This document shows positions 1 to 7,050 of a stretch of 8,662 nt of DNA, in pieces. Source of the DNA: an uncultured Candidatus Melainabacteria bacterium (GTDB taxonomy: Bacteria > Cyanobacteriota > Vampirovibrionia > Gastranaerophilales > Gastranaerophilaceae); contig CAKVJR010000074.1 of the NCBI GenBank assembly GCA_934754855.1, positions 1 through 8,662 of the forward strand. The letters run 5' to 3'. The translations under genes were made by a program, and so were the position numbers. Every line of letters starts with the position of its first letter. Positions within the stretch are counted from its first letter, which is position 1. The notes beneath the pieces were generated by a model. The model was not told where the DNA came from. It made no database searches and saw nothing but the letters and a program-made list of their open reading frames with translations.

Positions 1-1
1 T

Positions 2-1447
2 TATAATGCAGATGCCGATGTTGCGGCAGGCGTTGAATTTACGATGAAAAAAGAACTCGAAAAAGTCGATAAAGATATCGTAATTGAAACGACTCGAGGG
101 GGCGATGTTATTTATGATTTTAAAACAGACCCTGAAAAAATCACCTCTCCGACAATCGGCAAAACCGTTACATTGACTATCGATTCGGCTATTCAACACG
201 TTTGCGAAAGCGAACTCTTAAAAATGATTATGGAAAAACAAGCCCTGAGAGGTGCCGTAATTGTTATGAATCCCAATAACGGCGAGATTTTGGGCTATGC
301 GGTTTATCCGACATACAATCCGAACGATTTTAAGGCGGCAACATACTTGCAACTCAAAAACTGGACGCTTTCGGACGTATTTCCTCCGGGATCGACATTT
401 AAAGTTTTGACGGTTGCATCAGCGGTTGCAAACGGAAAAATCCACAGAAATTCAACGGTTTGCGACTCGGGACGGGTTGAAATCGGCGGTTGGACAATTT
501 CAAACTACGACTACCACAAATTCCCTTACCCTGGAGATATCAACATGGAATATTTGTTCCAACACTCAAGTAACGTCGGCAGTTTGAAGGTTGCTCTTTT
601 GATGACACCGAGGGAATTTTATAACAGTTTGTATAAATTCGGCATCGGTCAAAAAACAGGAATCGACCTCCCCGGAGAATCGACGGGTCTTTTACCGAAA
701 CCTGAAACTTGGGATATGTCAAGACACGCCTCAATGGGTTACGGCTACGGTGCTTCGGTTACTTGTATTCAAATGGTATCGGCAATTGCGGCAATCGCAA
801 ACGATGGTTTGAAAGTCACACCACACGTCGTTAAATACCCCGAAGAAGAGTTGCCCAAACACGTTAAAAAAGTTCGTGTAATGCAACCCGAACAGGCACG
901 ACTTGTAACGGAATTTTTGACAAAAAGTACTTCAAGAACGAAGTTGCCGTTGAACCTGTCAAATTACCAAGTTGCCTCAAAAACAGGTACTTCAAGAAAA
1001 ACAATGGAAGGTGCAAAAGGTTATACCGATAAACTTTACACCTCGGCAGTCGGCTACTTGCCCGCATCTGACCCGCAAGTCGTTATCTACGTCGTAGTTG
1101 ACTCTGCAAAAGGTTGGGAAATTTGGGGTTCAACCGTTGCCGTTCCTGTCTTTGCGGAAGTTGCAAAACAGGTTGCAAGAATTTTGAATTTGAAGAGCGA
1201 TAAATACCCCGGCTCGGGCTTTAAGGCTTGCACAAGACCGTTGCCAGACTTGGAAGCCGAAAGACTCGAAATTGAGGCAGAACAAAAGGCATTGCATAAA
1301 TTTTCGCTTTTCCCTCAAAACGACAAAAAGAAAAATGTAAAAAATCAAAAAAAATCATTGTTTGGTTTTGACCAAAAATCAAAAAAAGTTCAAAACCCCA
1401 AAAAGCCCGCAAATAACGGCAAAATCAATCGTAAAAAGAAAAATTGA
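2..1447 (+). CDS. ftsI: Class B penicillin-binding protein, transpeptidase domain (FtsI/PBP2-like), 5' partial
   Basis: D,D-transpeptidase that cross-links peptidoglycan stems in the periplasm, most likely the septal enzyme FtsI. The reading frame is open from base 2, so the N-terminal membrane anchor and most of the dimerisation region lie outside the window; the ATG at 44 is internal. Numbering from that ATG, all three penicillin-binding motifs are present: SxxK with nucleophile S117 (STFK, after PPG), SxN at 175-177 (SSN), and KTGT at 313-316. The visible part ends in a very basic low-complexity tail (about residues 426-467, 15 Lys in 42) and has no PASTA domain. Its stop overlaps or abuts the start of murE. 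An ftsI-murE pair is the classic division/cell-wall order, which favours FtsI over an elongation PBP2. Family assignment is firm; the FtsI identity rests on context. Confidence 0.9.
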   Translation, partial: YNADADVAAGVEFTMKKELEKVDKDIVIETTRGGDVIYDFKTDPEKITSPTIGKTVTLTIDSAIQHVCESELLKMIMEKQALRGAVIVMNPNNGEILGYAVYPTYNPNDFKAATYLQLKNWTLSDVFPPGSTFKVLTVASAVANGKIHRNSTVCDSGRVEIGGWTISNYDYHKFPYPGDINMEYLFQHSSNVGSLKVALLMTPREFYNSLYKFGIGQKTGIDLPGESTGLLPKPETWDMSRHASMGYGYGASVTCIQMVSAIAAIANDGLKVTPHVVKYPEEELPKHVKKVRVMQPEQARLVTEFLTKSTSRTKLPLNLSNYQVASKTGTSRKTMEGAKGYTDKLYTSAVGYLPASDPQVVIYVVVDSAKGWEIWGSTVAVPVFAEVAKQVARILNLKSDKYPGSGFKACTRPLPDLEAERLEIEAEQKALHKFSLFPQNDKKKNVKNQKKSLFGFDQKSKKVQNPKKPANNGKINRKKKN

Positions 1448-1458
1448 AAGAGCAGGAT

Positions 1459-2925
1459 ATGTTATTAAGCAAATTAATTTCGGGAATAAATAATGCGACA
1501 AGCATAAATTTTAAAGAAACAGAAGTTACGGGAATTTCCTATAACTCAAAAACTACGCAAAAAGGCGACATTTTCGTATGTTTGGTCGGAGAAAATTCTG
1601 ACGGACACAATTTTGCCAAAATGGCGATAGATAACGGTGCCGTGGCACTTATGGTCGAAAGAAAATTGGATTTTGACATTCCGCAAATCAAAGTCGAATC
1701 AACCCGTCATCAAATCGCTGACTTAGCGGCAACTTTTTATGAACACCCATCGAAAAGCATTAATATGATTGGTGTTACGGGAACAAACGGCAAAACAACG
1801 GTTACTCACCTTTTGCAAAAAATCTTTGAAGCAAATAACGAAAAATGCGGGCTTATCGGCACTTTAGGTTTTAAATTCAAAAGCACGGACAATTATGCCG
1901 AAGCAAAACACACAACCCCGCAAGCCCCCGAATTTCAACACCTGCTCCAACGTGCAGTCGATGCAGGAATTAAAACGATTGCCGCAGAAGTAAGTTCTCA
2001 CTCGTTAGAACAAAATCGTGTCGGCGGAACTGTTTGGAATACGGCTGTTTTGACAAATTTAACCCAAGACCACCTCGATTATCACATTACGATGAATAAT
2101 TATTTTGAAGCAAAAGCAATTTTATTCCGTGGATTGGGAAAAGGAGCAACGGCAGTTATTAACGCCGATGACGAATATGCCGAAAGATTTATCGGAGCAG
2201 TTCCCGAAGGCGTAAAAATTGTAACTTACGGAATCAAGAAAAACGCTGATTTCAAGGCAAAAGACATCAGTTTTTCAATGCACGGTGCAAAATATACCCT
2301 CTGTTTTGAAAATACGGAAAAGCCCGTTGATTTGCAATTGAACGGAATGTTCAGTGTTTACAATACTTTAGCGGCAATTGCAACGGCAAAATCAAACGGA
2401 GTTGATATTGATACAATCATCAAAGTTTTAGAGGGTACAAAAGGCGTAGCAGGCAGATTTGAGGCAGTTCACAAACACCCGCTCGTAATTGTCGATTACG
2501 CACACACCCCCGATGGTTTGGAAAATGTCCTCAAAGCGGCGGCAGAATTGAAAAAAGACGATGCAAGATTAATTTGTCTTTTCGGTTGCGGCGGGGACAG
2601 AGATGCGACGAAACGTCCGAAAATGGGCAAAATTGCAGACGAAAAAGCCGATATCATCGTTGTAACTTCCGATAATCCGAGAAGCGAAGACCCTGATTTG
2701 ATTATTTCCGACATTATGGCTGGAATTCAGACGGTGAACCCGAAACGGGTTTTTGTCGAACCTGACAGAGGCAAGGCTATCGAAATGCTCAAAAAAATCG
2801 CAAAACCCAATGATATTGTGATGATTGCGGGCAAAGGTCACGAAGATTATCAAATTTTAAAAGATAAAACTATTCACTTTGATGACAGAGAAGAAGTCAG
2901 AAAAGTATTTGAAAGCGAGGAATAA
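1459..2925 (+). CDS. murE: UDP-N-acetylmuramoyl-L-alanyl-D-glutamate--2,6-diaminopimelate ligase
   Basis: Cytoplasmic ATP-dependent Mur ligase adding the third amino acid to the UDP-MurNAc-dipeptide. Numbered from the ATG at 1459 (488 aa, normal for MurE): HTTP UDP-substrate motif at 151-154, ATP-binding GVTGTNGKTT at 105-114 with K112, the lysine expected to be carbamylated at K219 (YFEAKAILF), and DNPR at 405-408. DNPR is known to select meso-diaminopimelate over lysine. GKGHEDYQ lies near the C-terminus. Start choice: the frame also allows TTG at 1444, whose bases overlap the ftsI stop (TTGA). The ATG is preferred because GAAAGAG (1446-1452) sits 6 nt ahead of it and the resulting N-terminus matches the family. 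The two genes are clearly translationally close. No mraY or murF follows; gpsA does. Confidence 0.95.
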   Translation: MLLSKLISGINNATSINFKETEVTGISYNSKTTQKGDIFVCLVGENSDGHNFAKMAIDNGAVALMVERKLDFDIPQIKVESTRHQIADLAATFYEHPSKSINMIGVTGTNGKTTVTHLLQKIFEANNEKCGLIGTLGFKFKSTDNYAEAKHTTPQAPEFQHLLQRAVDAGIKTIAAEVSSHSLEQNRVGGTVWNTAVLTNLTQDHLDYHITMNNYFEAKAILFRGLGKGATAVINADDEYAERFIGAVPEGVKIVTYGIKKNADFKAKDISFSMHGAKYTLCFENTEKPVDLQLNGMFSVYNTLAAIATAKSNGVDIDTIIKVLEGTKGVAGRFEAVHKHPLVIVDYAHTPDGLENVLKAAAELKKDDARLICLFGCGGDRDATKRPKMGKIADEKADIIVVTSDNPRSEDPDLIISDIMAGIQTVNPKRVFVEPDRGKAIEMLKKIAKPNDIVMIAGKGHEDYQILKDKTIHFDDREEVRKVFESEE

Positions 2926-2927
2926 TA

Positions 2928-3926
2928 ATGAAATTGACTATTTTAGGGGCCGGTTGTTGGGGACTTACCCTTGCAAAATTATTAACTCCAAACTTCGACA
3001 GAGTGTGCGTTTGGGGACGTGAACAAGATATTTCCGACGAACTTCGCAACGAAAAAAAGACGACAAAGCCCGTCACTGTTGAATTAGACCCCAAGACTGA
3101 AATTTCATCGGACTTAAAAGAGGCTATCTCAGATGCGGATTATATCCTTATGGTTATTGCAACTTCGGGGATTAGAGCAGTTTCAAAGCAAATTGCAGAA
3201 GTCGGTCTTCGAGATGAACAAATTTTGGTTAACACATCAAAAGGTTTGGAATTGCCCTCGTTGATGAGAATGTCGGAAGTCATAAAGCAAGAATTGCCGA
3301 ATGTTTCGCCCGTAATTTTGTCGGGGCCGACGCTTGCGAAAGAAGTTCTCATGGGCTTACCGACGGCGGCATCTGTGGCTTGCGAAGATATGGACAAGGC
3401 ATTAAAAGCACAAAAACAATTAAATGTTGCTGGCAAATTCAGACTTTACGCCAATGCCGATGTTATCGGTGTTGAACTCGGCGGAAGTTTGAAAAACGTT
3501 ATCGCAATCGCATCAGGTTTTGCGGGAGAAATGGGACTTGGCGATAATGCCCGTGGTGCCTTGCTTACAAGAGGTATGGCGGAAGTCGTCCGTGTCAGTG
3601 TTGCATTGGGTGCAAAACCCGAAACTCTTTACGGATTGTCGGGCATGGGTGATTTGATTGCAACGTGTTCAAGCCCGTTGAGCCGAAATTATACGGTTGG
3701 TTCAATGCTTGGCAAGGGCAAAAAAATTGACGATATCTTGAACGAATTAGGCTCGGTTGCAGAAGGTGTCAAAACTTCAAAAGCAGTTTGCGAACTTTCT
3801 AAAAAATTAGGAATTGAAACACCTGTTTCAAACGCAATCTACGAGGCGGTTTACACGAATATTACTCCGAAAGAAATTCTCGAAAAACTTATGAACAGAA
3901 AGTTGAAACGGGAAGAAGAAAGATAA
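2928..3926 (+). CDS. gpsA: Glycerol-3-phosphate dehydrogenase [NAD(P)+]
   Basis: Reduces dihydroxyacetone phosphate to sn-glycerol-3-phosphate, the backbone for phospholipid synthesis, in the cytoplasm. At 332 aa it is full length. The N-terminal Rossmann fold opens with GAGCWG (residues 7-12). The substrate signature GPTLAKEV lies near the middle. Catalytic K189 is in GGSLKNVIAIASG, and the D242/T246 pair with R253-N254 (GMGDLIAT...SRN) matches the Lys/Asp/Thr/Arg-Asn active-site set known in this dehydrogenase family. The start codon lies 2 nt after the murE stop. GAGGAA at 2917-2922, inside the end of murE, is a good ribosome binding site 5 nt upstream. It is the last gene of the ftsI-murE-gpsA run, which ends at the hairpin at 3991. 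Confidence 0.96.
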   Translation: MKLTILGAGCWGLTLAKLLTPNFDRVCVWGREQDISDELRNEKKTTKPVTVELDPKTEISSDLKEAISDADYILMVIATSGIRAVSKQIAEVGLRDEQILVNTSKGLELPSLMRMSEVIKQELPNVSPVILSGPTLAKEVLMGLPTAASVACEDMDKALKAQKQLNVAGKFRLYANADVIGVELGGSLKNVIAIASGFAGEMGLGDNARGALLTRGMAEVVRVSVALGAKPETLYGLSGMGDLIATCSSPLSRNYTVGSMLGKGKKIDDILNELGSVAEGVKTSKAVCELSKKLGIETPVSNAIYEAVYTNITPKEILEKLMNRKLKREEER

Positions 3927-3947
3927 AATCGCAAAAATTTTTCAAAC

Positions 3948-3967
3948 AAAAAAGGGCTTAAAGCCCC
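3948..3967 (-). terminator. Weak candidate terminator for the minus-strand Xre gene
   Basis: On the minus strand a short GGGC/GCCC hairpin (the TT/AA pairs inside leave too tight a loop to add much) is followed directly by six T. It faces leftward transcription arriving from the Xre gene, about 210 nt beyond that gene's stop. It lies between the gpsA stop and the stronger plus-strand terminator. The stem is only 4-5 bp, so this is tentative. Confidence 0.4.
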
Positions 3968-3990
3968 GAAAAACGTTTAAATACAATAAG

Positions 3991-4015
3991 TGGTCGGCTG
4001 ATACCGACCATTTTT
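3991..4015 (+). terminator. Rho-independent terminator of the ftsI-murE-gpsA operon
   Basis: A perfect 7-bp stem TGGTCGG (3991-3997) / CCGACCA (4004-4010) with a 6-nt loop CTGATA is followed by five T. It lies 64 nt after the gpsA stop and points rightward, closing the cell-wall/gpsA operon. The minus strand has no T tract here, so it acts in one direction. Confidence 0.85.
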
Positions 4016-4176
4016 CTTGCGAATTTTGTTCCCACATTGCATTGTCGTTAACTGTCATAATTCGTGAGCGGCACGACTTACCACACAAAATTCATTATCA
4101 TCTAACTATTAATTTTCGCTCTAAACAATCTCCGATTGTCTATTCTCTCTGAGCAATAAATATTCTACCACAAAAA
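4016..4176. other. Non-coding spacer between convergent units
   Basis: About 160 nt between the gpsA operon terminator and the stop of the Xre gene. I see no convincing ORF, RNA or promoter. AACTGTCAT at 4050-4058 is shared with the start of the repeat unit at 8435, and the following GTGAGCGGCACGAC has the flavour of the same repeat family. This may be a decayed copy, but the match is too short to claim. Confidence 0.4.
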
Positions 4177-4407
4177 TTAACCGTTGACAATTAAATTCAA
4201 TTTTTCCTGAACAGGCTCTGACTCGAACAAATCGCCGACAGAACATTCAAGTGCATCACACAATCTGTCCATGTTTTCGTAAGACGGTTGTGTTCTGCCG
4301 CTTGCCCAAGAATATACCGTTTGTTGCGGAAGATTTAAAATTTTGGCAAGTTTATATAAACTCCAGCCTTTTTTCATCTTAACAACTTCTTTGATTTTAA
4401 TTTTCAT
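4177..4407 (-). CDS. Small Xre/Cro-type helix-turn-helix DNA-binding protein
   Basis: A 76-aa protein that is almost entirely one Cro/C1-type helix-turn-helix domain. Residues about 14-60 show the family pattern: the SLYKLAKILNL helix, turn and recognition helix PQQTVYSWASGRTQP, then the scaffold helix NMDRLCDALECSVGDLFE. No ligand-binding or catalytic domain follows, so it probably acts as a dimeric repressor. The ATG at 4407 has a strong GGAGAG site (4419-4414) 6 nt upstream. A 13-bp palindrome with a TATAAT-like hexamer lies just upstream, suggesting autoregulation. No toxin partner, integrase or phage gene is adjacent, so an antitoxin or phage-repressor role has no support here. Its targets are unknown. 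Confidence 0.85.
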   Translation of the reverse strand: MKIKIKEVVKMKKGWSLYKLAKILNLPQQTVYSWASGRTQPSYENMDRLCDALECSVGDLFESEPVQEKLNLIVNG

Positions 4408-4442
4408 TATTTTCTCTCCGAAAATATATTCAACACTTACAT

Positions 4443-4455
4443 AGTATATTATACT
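4443..4455 (-). promoter_or_regulatory. Palindrome overlapping -10 element, candidate Xre operator
   Basis: AGTATA-T-TATACT is a perfect inverted repeat with 6-bp arms around a central T. It contains TATAAT on the minus strand (4453 to 4448), 36-46 nt ahead of the Xre start codon. I see no good -35 at the usual distance, so the promoter assignment rests on the -10 alone. Position and symmetry suit binding by a small dimeric Xre protein; that role is an inference. Confidence 0.45.
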
Positions 4456-4507
4456 GTTGTAACAAAAATTAATATACCATTTTGGTCAAATTTACACTAA
4501 TTAGAGG

Positions 4508-4535
4508 AAAAAAAGAGGTACCGTTAAGCACCCCT
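4508..4535 (-). terminator. Rho-independent terminator of the acyl-activating enzyme gene
   Basis: Reading leftward, AGGGGTGC pairs with GGTACCTCT-side bases (8 pairs including two G-U, loop about 6 nt, 4535-4514) and runs into a seven-T tract (4514-4508). It begins 21 nt after the stop of the synthetase gene, correctly oriented to end that transcript before the Xre gene. Confidence 0.7.
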
Positions 4536-4556
4536 TTGAAAATTTTATTTGAAAAA

Positions 4557-6524
4557 TTATTTGTCTTTTCCGTCAAACATGCCCGAAATAGTCGTTTTAT
4601 ATTTTTCGGAAACCGTATTACGCTTGATTTTTGCGGTTTGGCTAAGCATACCGTTCGCCATCGTAAAGTTTTCATTAATAACTTCAAACTGTTTGATTTG
4701 TTCAAAAGATTTAAGGCTCTTTTTCGATTTAATATGAGTTGCAATTTCTTTTTTGATAAGGTCGTGCAAAGTTTCATTTTTAATCGAAAGATTTTTACCT
4801 GATTTCATATCTTTTGCCAAAATACCGCACTTTTTGAGTGCTTCTTCCGACGGAACAACCAATGCCCCGATAGAAGATTGGTCTTGTCCGACAAGCATAA
4901 TTTGGTCGATATAAGGACTTTCAAGGCAAGCCTCTTCAATCGGCACAGGCTCTACGTTTTCGCCATTTGAAAGAACAATCGTTTCCTTCATTCTGCCAAC
5001 CAAAACAAGGTTATTATCTGCCGTCAACCAGCCGATATCGCCTGTATTAAACCAACCGTCTTCGGTCAATACAGCCTTTGTAGCCTCTTCGTCCTTGTAA
5101 TAACCTTTCATAACCTGGAAACCACGAACGTGAACAACACCTTTTTGGAAAATTCCGAGTTCTTCTTTTGTTTCCATATCCAAAATCTTGACTTCCGTTG
5201 CCATAAGCGGTTTTCCGCAGCAACCGAGGAAGTTCGGGTCGCCAACATTTCTGAGAGTCAAAACAGGAGCAGTTTCCGTCAAACCGTAACCCTCTCTAAG
5301 GTTTACACCGATTGCATCATAGAAAAGTTGATCTTTCATTGAAAGGGCTCCGCCGCCTGAAATTGATGCTCTGAAATTAACACCCGCATTGTCTTTGATT
5401 TTTTTGTACAAAGTGTTTGTAAATAAGACGTGGAAAGGTTTTAAGAATGAACGTACAAATCTGTGATAAAGGCTTGAAAGTTTGTGATAGCCGTTCTTTT
5501 TGTTTGTAATTCTTCTTTCGCTGTACATTTTGTGAATTTTGTATGTGATACTGAGTTTCACCGCAAAATCAAACACGCCGTACAAAAGCGGGGATTTTTG
5601 TTTCAATTTTTGGAAAATTCCCAATCTCAACGCTTCCCAAATTCTCGGAACAGACATCATTGTATCGACGTCATATCTTGTCAAATCGTTCTTCAATCCC
5701 GTCAAAGTCGTGAAGTGCAAATGGCAGCCGCTCATAAAGAAATAAAGTTGAACAATGTGTTCGTAAGCGTGCCAAACAGGAAGAATTTGCAAAGTATTTT
5801 CGCCGACTTTTGACATAAATCCGATTTCGACAGAGGGAATTTGAGCCAAAATATTTTGGTGAGTAAGTGCAACGCCTTTCGGATTGCCCGTTGTTCCCGA
5901 TGTATAAAGCATTACGCAAAATTCATCGATGTTTTGTTCAGGCTTAACAAATTCTTTTGTTTTGCCGATTTCAATAACTTCATCAAAATAATAAACAGGA
6001 CAATTTACGCCCGAAATATCGTCTTTTTCAGATTTAAACATCAAAATGACAAATTTCAAATCATATTTTTCCAAATAAGGCTTCAAACCGTTGAGCAACT
6101 TGCCGTCACGGAGAATAAGCCCCATCGATTCACTGTGATTAATAATATAATCGAGTTCCGTCACGGGAGCATTAGAACCTCTGAGGGTGCAAACAGCACC
6201 TGTTCTCATTGTACCTTGTTCGCAAATACACCAACGGCCGTTATTTTCGGTGAAAATTCCGACGAAATCACCTTTTTTCACACCAAAAGATTGCAATGCG
6301 GCAGCAAATGCGGAAATTTGTTCTTCAACCTGATTAAAATTCATACTGATATTGCAATATGTATCAGTGATTGCAGGCAATTCACCATGTTTTGAAATTC
6401 GATTTTTAAAATAATCGTTCAATGATGTTTGTTCTGATAAAAATTTTACAACTTTACGTTTTCCCGACAAAAAATTTCTTTTTAAAAATATATTTCTGCG
6501 ACGTTCCTGTCTTGCATTACTCAT
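4557..6524 (-). CDS. Long-chain acyl-CoA / acyl-ACP synthetase (AMP-forming)
   Basis: Adenylate-forming enzyme that activates free fatty acids with ATP and passes the acyl group to CoA or, in cyanobacterial relatives, to acyl carrier protein. Numbered from the ATG at 6524 (655 aa): P-loop YTSGTTGNPKG at 207-217, GYGLTET at 412-418, the NTGD adenosine-binding motif at 493-496, GRMKE hinge at 510-514, and C-terminal catalytic-lysine region QTAKIKR at 629-635. Length and the NGMLSQTAKIKR ending match the large FAA1-like group (COG1022), which includes cyanobacterial Aas. No signal peptide or clear membrane helix is seen; such enzymes associate peripherally with the membrane. An ATG at 6539 is in frame, but GAAAGGT (6537-6531) lies 6 nt before 6524 and the promoter would leave only a few bases ahead of 6539. 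Carrier specificity cannot be read from sequence alone. Confidence 0.9.
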   Translation of the reverse strand: MSNARQERRRNIFLKRNFLSGKRKVVKFLSEQTSLNDYFKNRISKHGELPAITDTYCNISMNFNQVEEQISAFAAALQSFGVKKGDFVGIFTENNGRWCICEQGTMRTGAVCTLRGSNAPVTELDYIINHSESMGLILRDGKLLNGLKPYLEKYDLKFVILMFKSEKDDISGVNCPVYYFDEVIEIGKTKEFVKPEQNIDEFCVMLYTSGTTGNPKGVALTHQNILAQIPSVEIGFMSKVGENTLQILPVWHAYEHIVQLYFFMSGCHLHFTTLTGLKNDLTRYDVDTMMSVPRIWEALRLGIFQKLKQKSPLLYGVFDFAVKLSITYKIHKMYSERRITNKKNGYHKLSSLYHRFVRSFLKPFHVLFTNTLYKKIKDNAGVNFRASISGGGALSMKDQLFYDAIGVNLREGYGLTETAPVLTLRNVGDPNFLGCCGKPLMATEVKILDMETKEELGIFQKGVVHVRGFQVMKGYYKDEEATKAVLTEDGWFNTGDIGWLTADNNLVLVGRMKETIVLSNGENVEPVPIEEACLESPYIDQIMLVGQDQSSIGALVVPSEEALKKCGILAKDMKSGKNLSIKNETLHDLIKKEIATHIKSKKSLKSFEQIKQFEVINENFTMANGMLSQTAKIKRNTVSEKYKTTISGMFDGKDK

Positions 6525-6547
6525 AAATACACCTTTCATACTTGTGA

Positions 6548-6589
6548 AAGTAATTATACAAGAACTTTAAAACTATATCAAGTAATTAT
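6548..6589. repeat. Pair of 10-bp direct repeats across the synthetase promoter
   Basis: AAGTAATTAT occurs at 6548-6557 and again, identical, at 6580-6589. The start-to-start distance is 32 bp, about three helical turns. One copy covers the -10 element and the other touches the -35. CTTGT (6541-6545) and ACAAG (6558-6562) add a 5-bp inverted repeat around the first copy. The layout suits a regulator binding on one face of the DNA, but AT-rich sequence makes chance matches easier. Confidence 0.45.
6553..6581 (-). promoter_or_regulatory. Sigma70-type promoter of the acyl-activating enzyme gene
   Basis: On the minus strand TTGATA (6581-6576) and a consensus TATAAT (6558-6553) are separated by 17 nt. 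Expected transcription start is near 6546. This gives a leader of about 20 nt to the preferred ATG at 6524 and only about 7 nt to the ATG at 6539. Confidence 0.7.
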
Positions 6590-6662
6590 CAAAACTACAT
6601 GAACGAAAAACAAAAATCTCTATAACTTCCTGAAATCAAGCATTTTCAAACTATGAAAATTT

Positions 6663-6875
6663 TTACTTTTTACCTTGAAAAAACTTAAAATTAAATGGCA
6701 AGTGTAAAAGATTTCGTTTTTTTCTGATTTTTTTTGAAGAATTTTCGAGTAAGGAAATGAGTTGAAAATCAGAAAAATCAAAATGTCTTTTTAACTCGGA
6801 AATGTACTTGCCGAGATGTTTTTCCGCCAATTTCATTCTCTCCGGTTTATTTAACGTCTTTAAATCGTTCAACAT
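6663..6875 (-). CDS. Small basic protein of unknown function (70 aa)
   Basis: I do not recognise this protein. Translation from the ATG at 6875 gives an N-terminal half that looks helical and charged (LNKPERMKLAEKHLGKYI, ELKRHFDFSDFQLISLLE), then a strongly basic stretch (SSKKIRKKR) and a short hydrophobic/aromatic end. There is no signal peptide, membrane segment or cysteine pair. The start is supported by GGGGGA 6 nt upstream; a TTG at 6893 in the same frame lacks this. It has its own spacer on both sides: the stop is about 80 bp from the predicted -35 of the synthetase gene, and leuC is divergent. The basic patch could bind nucleic acid or an acidic partner, but that is a guess. Reality of the gene is moderately supported by the ribosome binding site and the non-random composition. 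Confidence 0.55.
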   Translation of the reverse strand: MLNDLKTLNKPERMKLAEKHLGKYISELKRHFDFSDFQLISLLENSSKKIRKKRNLLHLPFNFKFFQGKK

Positions 6876-6988
6876 TATTTCCCCCACAAACAAAAAATAT
6901 CACTATTTCTCCCCAAAAACATTAGAAAAAAGTATTACGAGAGAAAAAACATCAAGATAATCTGATTTTTGAAACTCTATTGATAAAG

Positions 6989-7017
6989 TTGAAAAAACAT
7001 AATATTTATAATATATT
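6989..7017 (+). promoter_or_regulatory. Candidate promoter of leuC
   Basis: TTGAAA (6989-6994) and TATATT (7012-7017) are spaced by 17 nt, placing the transcript start near 7024 with a leader of about 27 nt. An overlapping TATAAT at 7007-7012 has no -35 at a normal distance. The short leader leaves no room for a leucine attenuator or T-box. The 6876-7050 spacer is otherwise AT-rich with nothing else identifiable. Confidence 0.5.
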
Positions 7018-7050
7018 TAAGTCAAAACGAACGAATAAAAGGAAAAAAAT

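Noticed and set aside
4047..4080. Possible decayed copy of the GTCATT repeat after gpsA
   Set aside because: Only AACTGTCAT is shared exactly with the right-end repeat; the rest is a loose resemblance that could be chance.
4177..4407. Antitoxin of a toxin-antitoxin pair
   Set aside because: The gene has a small Xre fold but no partner ORF overlaps or adjoins it. The upstream neighbour is a full-length metabolic enzyme separated by a terminator.
5841..6395. 184-aa plus-strand open frame inside the synthetase gene
   Set aside because: It is the antisense shadow of a strongly supported enzyme gene. It has Cys/Phe/Asn-rich composition, no recognisable motif and no need for a second gene here.
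6642..6660. ATTTTCA/TGAAAAT hairpin followed on the plus strand by T-rich sequence
   Set aside because: The stem is almost all A-T, and no plus-strand gene lies upstream to be terminated. On the minus strand, where the small ORF ends, no T tract follows.
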